Assembly (NCBI GenBank): GCA_944363695.1
Contig: CALVUW010000005.1
Coordinates: 1-19,101, forward strand
Direction of reading: 5' to 3'
DNA length: 19,101 bases
From: an uncultured Bacilli bacterium
GTDB taxonomy: Bacteria > Bacillota_I > Bacilli_A > RF39 > UBA660
Every line of letters starts with the position of its first letter. The stretch's first letter is position 1. A program made the position numbers and the translations under genes. Positions 14,632 to 19,101 of the stretch are shown here, one piece after another. The notes beneath the pieces were generated by a model that did no database searches, was not told the origin of the DNA, and worked only from the letters and a program-made list of their open reading frames with translations.

Positions 14632-15809
14632 AAAAGATAGAATTATTAGCGCCAGCGGGGGATCTGGAACGTTTAAAAGTAACATTGTTATATGGAGCGG
14701 ATGCTGTTTATATTGGGGGGCCTAAATTAGGGTTGAGAGCCAATGCCACCAATTTCACGATGGAAGAAATTAAAGAGGCCTGTCAGTTTGCCCATGCTCA
14801 TCATAAAAAAGTATATGTCACGGTCAATATTGTTTTTCATGATGAAGATCGAAATGAGTTGCAAACGTACTTACAAAATCTTGTCGACTGTGGTATTGAT
14901 GCTGTTATCGTCAGTGATATCTATGTAATTAGTTACATGCATGAACATTTTCCAGAAGTTGAAATTCATTTATCAACGCAAGCTTCTACCACCAATGTTT
15001 TAGCAGCTAAGTTTTATAAAAGTTTAGGTGTTTGCCGGGTTGTATTAGCTAGAGAATTAGCTCGTGCGGATATCGAAGATATTACGCTAAATAGTGGCGT
15101 TGACACGGAAGTATTTATTCATGGAGCAATGTGTACTTGTTATAGTGGACGTTGTGCGTTATCCAATTATGTCACGAATCGCGATGCTAATCGTGGTGGG
15201 TGTGCGCAAGTCTGTCGTTTTGCTTTTGTAGATGGTGATCATAAGTTTACTATGGCCACTAAGGACTTAAATATGGCTACTTATATAAAAGAGTTAATCG
15301 CTATGGGAGTAACTTCGCTTAAAGTAGAAGGAAGAATGCGTTCTCTTTATTATTTAGCAACCGTTATTTCTTGCTATCGACAATTAATTGATGCTATTTA
15401 TGAAAATAGATTAGATACTAACTTACAATCCTATATTATGCAAACTTTATCAAAAGTGGCTAACCGTGAAGTAAGTAGTCAATATTTTGATCATGAAGCA
15501 GATGAGACGGATCAATATTATACAGGTCGCCAAGAAATATCTAATCAAGATTATTTAGGATTAGTAGTGGGTTATGATAAAGGATTGCAATCATTAGAAA
15601 TTGTAGAACGTAATTATTTTAAATTGGGTGACCAAGTGGAGATTTTTACTCCAACCGGTGAAATATATAATTATATAATAACCAAAATCTATAATACTGA
15701 TAATCAAGAAATAAATGTGGCGAGGCATCCGGAAGAGCATTTGAAACTACCTTTTGATAAGCCTTTACCGACTTATTCAATGATACGATTATTAAGAAGA
15801 GGTGATTAG
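14628..15809 (+). CDS. U32-family tRNA hydroxylation protein (YrrO/TrhP2-like)
   Basis: A 393-residue U32 protein with the family opening ELLAPAGDLERLKVTLLYGADAVY split over residues 5-28 and the signature HGAMCTCYSGRCALSNY at 165-181. GGCAQVCR at 190-197 and KVEGRMRS at 232-239 complete the set. Cys169, Cys171, Cys176, Cys192 and Cys196 supply iron-sulfur cluster ligands. Homologs (TrhP of E. coli, the YrrN/YrrO pair of B. subtilis) use prephenate-dependent chemistry to hydroxylate wobble U34 of tRNA; older annotations call them collagenase-like peptidases. The ATG overlaps the preceding stop. The methyltransferase TrmR that can follow in Bacillus is not seen here, so the product would remain ho5U unless another gene acts. 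Confidence 0.9.
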   Translation: MKKIELLAPAGDLERLKVTLLYGADAVYIGGPKLGLRANATNFTMEEIKEACQFAHAHHKKVYVTVNIVFHDEDRNELQTYLQNLVDCGIDAVIVSDIYVISYMHEHFPEVEIHLSTQASTTNVLAAKFYKSLGVCRVVLARELARADIEDITLNSGVDTEVFIHGAMCTCYSGRCALSNYVTNRDANRGGCAQVCRFAFVDGDHKFTMATKDLNMATYIKELIAMGVTSLKVEGRMRSLYYLATVISCYRQLIDAIYENRLDTNLQSYIMQTLSKVANREVSSQYFDHEADETDQYYTGRQEISNQDYLGLVVGYDKGLQSLEIVERNYFKLGDQVEIFTPTGEIYNYIITKIYNTDNQEINVARHPEEHLKLPFDKPLPTYSMIRLLRRGD

Positions 15810-15810
15810 A

Positions 15811-16155
15811 ATGAAAAAAATGTATCAAGTTCATTTATATCAGGTATTAAGACAAGATCAATTCCATTTACAACGAACAAGTATTACAGCAATAGTTTCT
15901 AGGAATTTTATGAAAACAACAGCTAGAGATGTTGTTAATCACACTCCAATTGAAATTACGACAATTCCTGCTTTTGGCGCTGGAATTGTTGATAATGAAT
16001 ATCCTTTGACTAAAGCAGGATATTTTGTTTTAAAACGAGATTTAGGGCATAAAAATAGGATCACAAGAGAAGAATTTGTCACATATAAACAACAATATGA
16101 ACAATCTAGTTTTCATCAATTGGTAAAAAGAATAGAAGCAAAAGAAAGGAAGTAA
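15811..16155 (+). CDS. Small unknown protein between U32 and dGTPase-like genes
   Basis: A 114-residue basic, soluble protein that I do not recognise. It starts at the ATG 15811, with AGAGGTGATT five bases upstream; the GTG at 15802 is part of that site. The first 75 residues look like a mixed strand/helix domain (YQVHLYQVLRQD, then TTIPAFGAGIVDNEYPLTKAG), followed by a helical, charged C-terminus (EEFVTYKQQYEQSSFHQL, ending IEAKERK). No Cys, signal or membrane segment is present. It lies one base after the U32 stop and eight bases before the next gene, so it is certainly within the same operon. Location suggests a link to tRNA modification or translation, but nothing in the sequence proves it. 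Confidence 0.75.
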   Translation: MKKMYQVHLYQVLRQDQFHLQRTSITAIVSRNFMKTTARDVVNHTPIEITTIPAFGAGIVDNEYPLTKAGYFVLKRDLGHKNRITREEFVTYKQQYEQSSFHQLVKRIEAKERK

Positions 16156-16163
16156 AAGTTAAT

Positions 16164-17294
16164 ATGGATTATATAGCATTAGCCAAGAAAAATTTTTTGA
16201 AAAAAGAATCAAATTTAAGCCCTTATGCTACGAAGAGCGGTGATGCTATTCGTTTAAACGATCAACAAGAAGATATTAGGCCTCCTTATTTTCATGATAT
16301 TGATCGCATTATTCATTCTATGTCATATACCCGTTATGCTAATAAGACGCAAGTTTATTCAGAATTTGATAATGACCATATTAGTAGTCGTATGGTGCAT
16401 GTACAATTAGTTAGTAAGATTGCTAGAACGATTGGTCGAGCACTTAATCTAAATGAGGATTTGATCGAAGCAATTGCTTTAGGTCATGATATTGGACATA
16501 CACCATTAGGACATAGTGGAGAAGCAATGATTGCTAAAATTTGTAAACAGGAATTAGATGAAGATTTTGCGCATAATATTCAAGGGGTTAGATATTATAT
16601 GAATATTGCCAAGGATGGTAGCGGTTATAATCTAACTGTACAAGTACTGGATGGTATTATGTGTCATAATGGTGAATTATTAAGTGCTAAATATGAACCA
16701 GAAGTAAAAACACCTGAAGAATTTTTGCAACAATATCATTTGGCTTATCATGACTTAAAACAAGCAGCTACCCATCGACCGATGACATTAGAAGGTTGTG
16801 TTGTTCGTATTAGTGATATTATTGGCTATATTGGAAGGGATATTGAAGATGCTATTCGCTTAAATAAAATTAAACGAGAAGATATTCCTACACATATAAC
16901 CACTGTGTTAGGAAGTACTAATCGAGAGATTGTTAATACATTAATTGTAGATATTATTGAGCAAAGTTTAAATAAACCTTACATTAAATTAAGTGATTCT
17001 GTTTATCAAGCTTTAATGGATTTGAAAAAATTTAATTATACGCATATTTATCGATATTCTCAAACCGTAGAAGAATATCAATATTATGAACATGGTATGC
17101 AGAAGTTATATCGGAAGTATTTGGAAGATATTAAAAACCAAAATAAAAAGAGTATAATTTATACTTTGTTTTTAGATCATCAAAGTACCACATATTTACA
17201 ATCAACTAATGATAAACGTAAAGTAATAGATTTTTTATGTGGTATGACAGATGATTTATTTATCAAGCAAGTAAAGATGCTTGATAAATCGTAA
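16164..17294 (+). CDS. dGTPase-like HD-domain triphosphohydrolase
   Basis: A 376-residue member of the deoxyguanosinetriphosphate triphosphohydrolase-like HD family, which cleaves dNTPs to deoxynucleoside and triphosphate. The HD residues are His79 in SRMVHVQ and His108-Asp109 in GHDIGHTPLGHSGE (107-120), with the later Asp in VVRISDIIGYIGRDIEDA. YFHDIDRIIHSMSYTRYANKTQV near the N-terminus is the family's substrate-pocket segment. The ATG has AGGAAG about 11 bases upstream, a long spacing. It closes the U32 operon; greA, starting 97 bases on, has a separate promoter. Nucleotide specificity cannot be predicted. Confidence 0.88.
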   Translation: MDYIALAKKNFLKKESNLSPYATKSGDAIRLNDQQEDIRPPYFHDIDRIIHSMSYTRYANKTQVYSEFDNDHISSRMVHVQLVSKIARTIGRALNLNEDLIEAIALGHDIGHTPLGHSGEAMIAKICKQELDEDFAHNIQGVRYYMNIAKDGSGYNLTVQVLDGIMCHNGELLSAKYEPEVKTPEEFLQQYHLAYHDLKQAATHRPMTLEGCVVRISDIIGYIGRDIEDAIRLNKIKREDIPTHITTVLGSTNREIVNTLIVDIIEQSLNKPYIKLSDSVYQALMDLKKFNYTHIYRYSQTVEEYQYYEHGMQKLYRKYLEDIKNQNKKSIIYTLFLDHQSTTYLQSTNDKRKVIDFLCGMTDDLFIKQVKMLDKS

Positions 17295-17301
17295 AAAACT
17301 A

Positions 17302-17330
17302 TTGAAAAAAAACCAGAAATGTGATAAAAT
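17302..17330 (+). promoter_or_regulatory. Sigma-A-type promoter for greA
   Basis: TTGAAA (17302-17307) and TAAAAT (17325-17330) are 17 bases apart with a TG extension at 17322-17323. The 5' leader of about 55 bases (from near 17337) contains GTTGA and TCAAC arms that could form a weak hairpin before the AGAGGTGA ribosome-binding site. Confidence 0.8.
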
Positions 17331-17391
17331 CTTAGTCATGTTGAGATGTATCAGGGGGATCAACAAGAAATTTTAATAGAGGTGACATAAA

Positions 17392-17865
17392 ATGGGAAAT
17401 AAAAAAGTAGTTTATTTAACAGAAGAGGGATTAAATGAACTAAAAACAGAGTTAAATTATTTAATCAACGAAAAAAGACCAGCAAATATCCAGTCTATCA
17501 AAGAAGCTAGAAGTCAAGGAGATTTATCTGAAAATGCCGACTATGATGCCGCTAAGAATGAGCAGGCTCAAATAGAAGGTCGTATTAAAACTATTGAAAA
17601 AATGCTTGAAAATGTAGAAATCATTAAAGATATCCCTAAAGATAAAGTTGGACTTGGTAGTACCGTAGAAATAAAATATGTTGATGATCCTGATGATACT
17701 GATGAATATCAAATTGTAGGAAGTCAGGAAGCAGATCCTTTTGAAGGTCGTATTTCTAATGAGAGTCCAATTGCTATGGCTCTTTTGAATCATAAAGTAG
17801 GGGACATCATTACGGTTGAGAGTCCTAATGGCAATTATGAAGTAGAAATTATTGAAATTAAGTAA
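17392..17865 (+). CDS. greA: Transcription elongation factor GreA
   Basis: A 157-residue protein of the exact family length. GreA inserts its coiled coil into the RNA polymerase secondary channel and stimulates cleavage of backtracked RNA. The N-terminal coiled coil carries the conserved ARSQGDLSENADYDAAKNEQ (about 42-61), whose acidic Asp/Glu tip is catalytic, followed by IEGRI and the C-terminal FKBP-like domain with YQIVGSQEAD and ISNESPIAMALLNHKVGD. AGAGGTGA six bases before the ATG gives a clear start. It is monocistronic, with its own promoter and a bidirectional terminator three bases after the stop codon. Confidence 0.97.
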   Translation: MGNKKVVYLTEEGLNELKTELNYLINEKRPANIQSIKEARSQGDLSENADYDAAKNEQAQIEGRIKTIEKMLENVEIIKDIPKDKVGLGSTVEIKYVDDPDDTDEYQIVGSQEADPFEGRISNESPIAMALLNHKVGDIITVESPNGNYEVEIIEIK

Positions 17866-17867
17866 TT

Positions 17868-17904
17868 AAAAACGAATATCTCTTTTATGGAAATATTCGT
17901 TTTT
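17868..17904. terminator. Bidirectional terminator between greA and the LCP gene
   Basis: AAAAACGAATAT (17868-17879) and ATATTCGTTTTT (17893-17904) form a perfect 12-bp inverted repeat around a 13-base loop. The T and A ends supply a T tract in both directions, suited to the convergent genes ending at 17865 and 17908. Confidence 0.9.
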
Positions 17905-17907
17905 CTT

Positions 17908-19101
17908 TTATTCATCTGGAACGGTCGTTTCATTTGCCTCATCTTTTCCTTGTTCTTCATCATCTGAACCACTATCTGGCGGATCAGATGGAGTAGGTTT
18001 ATCCGTTGGAGTTGATTCGGTAGAACCATCAGTATTTGTACTACTATCTGTATCTTCTTCAACTGAAGAAGAATCTTGGTTTCCTTGAGATGGAGTCGTT
18101 GTACTTGGTGTTGTTGGTGTCGTACTAGAAGTACTACCACCGGATAGTGTTAATGTAACAGCACCAGATATCAAATCAATTCGTTTGCTAGCAGGATAGC
18201 TTTGACTAATAACGGTTCCGCCGCTTCCATTAAATACAACGTTTACACCGTTGCGGCTGGCCCAACTTCTAGCTTGTGCTTCTGTATCACCAATAAAGCT
18301 TGGTAATAGGTCATAAGTAAAAGCGGTCCTATAAGGACCAGCACCAATGACTTCTTTTTCATATACTTCATTGATAGAGAACGAGAATTCTTTCTCCATT
18401 TCTGGTTCTTCTAAACCTAAATTCACTTTCATAGCAGATATAATATCATCACGACTGGCTGTATTTGGTACATAATCCCATAATACTAAACGACTTCTCT
18501 CATCATAAATCATTTGACCAGTTCCTTGTAAATATAGTTGTTGAACATTAATTAAATCAGCATCATCTTTTTGTAGAGAATGACTCATAATATCTTTAGC
18601 AATATCATAGAAAGATAAGATTTGTTCTGTTGTAAAGTTAGTATCTAAGTTATTAGAAATGGTGTTTAATACATTCTTAACTTGATCAATACTACTCATA
18701 TCTTTAACTTTATTAACAATTCCTTGTACGACGATTTGTTGATTTAATCCGCGGTCTAAATCGCCGGCAGCTAATTGTTTTCTGTTTCTAGCTAAAACTA
18801 AAGCTTGTTCACCATTTAACACTTGATGTCCAGCGCTAATACAAACTTGTCCTTCACGGTTTGAGTTATCGGTACATAGGTCTTGGGGAACATCTACTTC
18901 AATTCCACCTAAAGCATCAACCAGACTAACTAAACCTCTAAAGTTAATCTTAGCATAATAATCAATCGTTACATCAAAATAATCTTCAATTGTTTGCATC
19001 ATACAATCTGTACCATAAGCAGCAGCATGTGTGATTTTGTTTTCTGCTTTATCGGCCCAGCAAGCAATTGGTACATAACTATCACGTGGAATACTTAACA
19101 T
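17908..19101 (-). CDS. LytR-CpsA-Psr (LCP) family protein with PASTA domain, 5' end outside window
   Basis: The visible 397 residues begin inside the LCP domain (MLSIPRDSYV, normally preceded by a membrane helix and about 80 residues), so the Met at the edge is internal. LCP motifs are IPRDSY, ALGGIEVDVPQD, LNGEQALVLAR and RKQLAAGDLDRGLNQQ, with the Arg/Asp residues that bind polyprenyl pyrophosphate; the family transfers glycopolymers such as teichoic acids to peptidoglycan. A PASTA-like domain (about 262-320: LPSFIGDTEAQARSW, then VISQSYPA) follows, then a disordered Ser/Thr/Pro/Asp/Glu tail of about 77 residues. Four Cys (14, 33, 76, 87) in the extracellular domain could form disulfides. 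Fusion of LCP with PASTA is not the usual arrangement. Confidence 0.88.
   Translation of the reverse strand: MLSIPRDSYVPIACWADKAENKITHAAAYGTDCMMQTIEDYFDVTIDYYAKINFRGLVSLVDALGGIEVDVPQDLCTDNSNREGQVCISAGHQVLNGEQALVLARNRKQLAAGDLDRGLNQQIVVQGIVNKVKDMSSIDQVKNVLNTISNNLDTNFTTEQILSFYDIAKDIMSHSLQKDDADLINVQQLYLQGTGQMIYDERSRLVLWDYVPNTASRDDIISAMKVNLGLEEPEMEKEFSFSINEVYEKEVIGAGPYRTAFTYDLLPSFIGDTEAQARSWASRNGVNVVFNGSGGTVISQSYPASKRIDLISGAVTLTLSGGSTSSTTPTTPSTTTPSQGNQDSSSVEEDTDSSTNTDGSTESTPTDKPTPSDPPDSGSDDEEQGKDEANETTVPDE

Noticed and set aside
17338..17376. 12-codon leader peptide in front of greA (MLRCIRGINKKF)
   Set aside because: The ATG would lie at or next to the predicted transcript start, without a ribosome-binding site, and no attenuator-like alternative hairpins follow it.
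17524..17793. 89-residue minus-strand open frame inside greA
   Set aside because: It is antisense to a fully convincing greA and shows no start signal or family features; the same reasoning applies to the minus-strand frames inside the PBP and the 921-residue gene.
17835..18140. 101-residue minus-strand open frame overlapping the end of the LCP gene
   Set aside because: It is an alternate-frame reading of the repetitive Ser/Thr/Pro tail, and it also crosses the bidirectional terminator.
1..19101. Genome of Mycoplasma type with TGA read as Trp
   Set aside because: TGA ends hemW (1748-1750) and the first U32 gene (14629-14631) at family-appropriate positions, and Trp codons throughout are TGG.
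1..19101. CRISPR array, tRNA, rRNA, insertion sequence or prophage structure
   Set aside because: Reading both strands showed no regularly spaced repeats, cloverleaf-like genes, transposase or phage structural genes; only short terminator-type inverted repeats were found.

Overview
The window is from a low-GC bacterial chromosome (roughly one-third G+C by eye) that uses the standard bacterial code: TGA serves as a stop (e.g. at 1748 and 14629) and Trp is TGG. Promoters are near-consensus sigma-A type with 17-bp spacers. Gene content points to the Bacillota, probably Bacilli: class B penicillin-binding protein, LCP protein with a PASTA domain, DUF421, a TIGR04086-type membrane protein, GHL10 hydrolase, and a U32-U32-...-greA order resembling yrrN-yrrO-udk-greA of Bacillus. 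The compact AT-rich layout and the pilin-like/variable-tip proteins resemble uncultured gut Bacilli of the RF39/Erysipelotrichia kind, but that placement is inference.

Layout. 1-552 is the 3' end of a secreted, probably pilin-like protein. Near its C-terminus it carries a short GC-rich, NNC/NNT-codon-rich block with the features of a diversity-generating retroelement (DGR) variable region; a terminator follows. 638-4955 runs HemW-like radical SAM protein, HD-domain protein, dTMP kinase, DUF421 membrane protein and a membrane-anchored GHL10 hydrolase, with promoters before the first two. 4993-6145 holds two prepilin-like genes, each with its own promoter and closed by a strong terminator. Next come endonuclease IV (nfo), a small convergent DUF2624-like gene, and a class B PBP. 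A perfect consensus promoter then drives a 921-residue protein I do not recognise, followed by a HAM1/RdgB-like nucleotide pyrophosphatase. A 320-bp AT-rich gap (13002-13321) has two promoter-like sites and a terminator. A TIGR04086-like membrane protein diverges from a plus-strand run: two U32 proteins (predicted tRNA wobble-U hydroxylation), an unknown 114-residue protein, a dGTPase-like HD hydrolase, and greA with its own promoter. A bidirectional terminator separates greA from the convergent LCP-PASTA gene that runs off the right edge.

How the genes fit together. Most are housekeeping: nucleotide-pool hygiene (dTMP kinase, two HD hydrolases, HAM1), DNA repair (nfo), tRNA modification, transcript rescue (GreA), and envelope building (PBP, LCP). 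The accessory interest lies in the surface proteins: the variable-tip protein at the left edge, the two pilin-like genes and the anchored GHL10 hydrolase. No reverse transcriptase, Avd-type accessory gene, template repeat, pilus ATPase or prepilin peptidase is inside the window, so a DGR or pilus system would have to be completed elsewhere. No tRNA, rRNA, CRISPR array or insertion sequence was seen.
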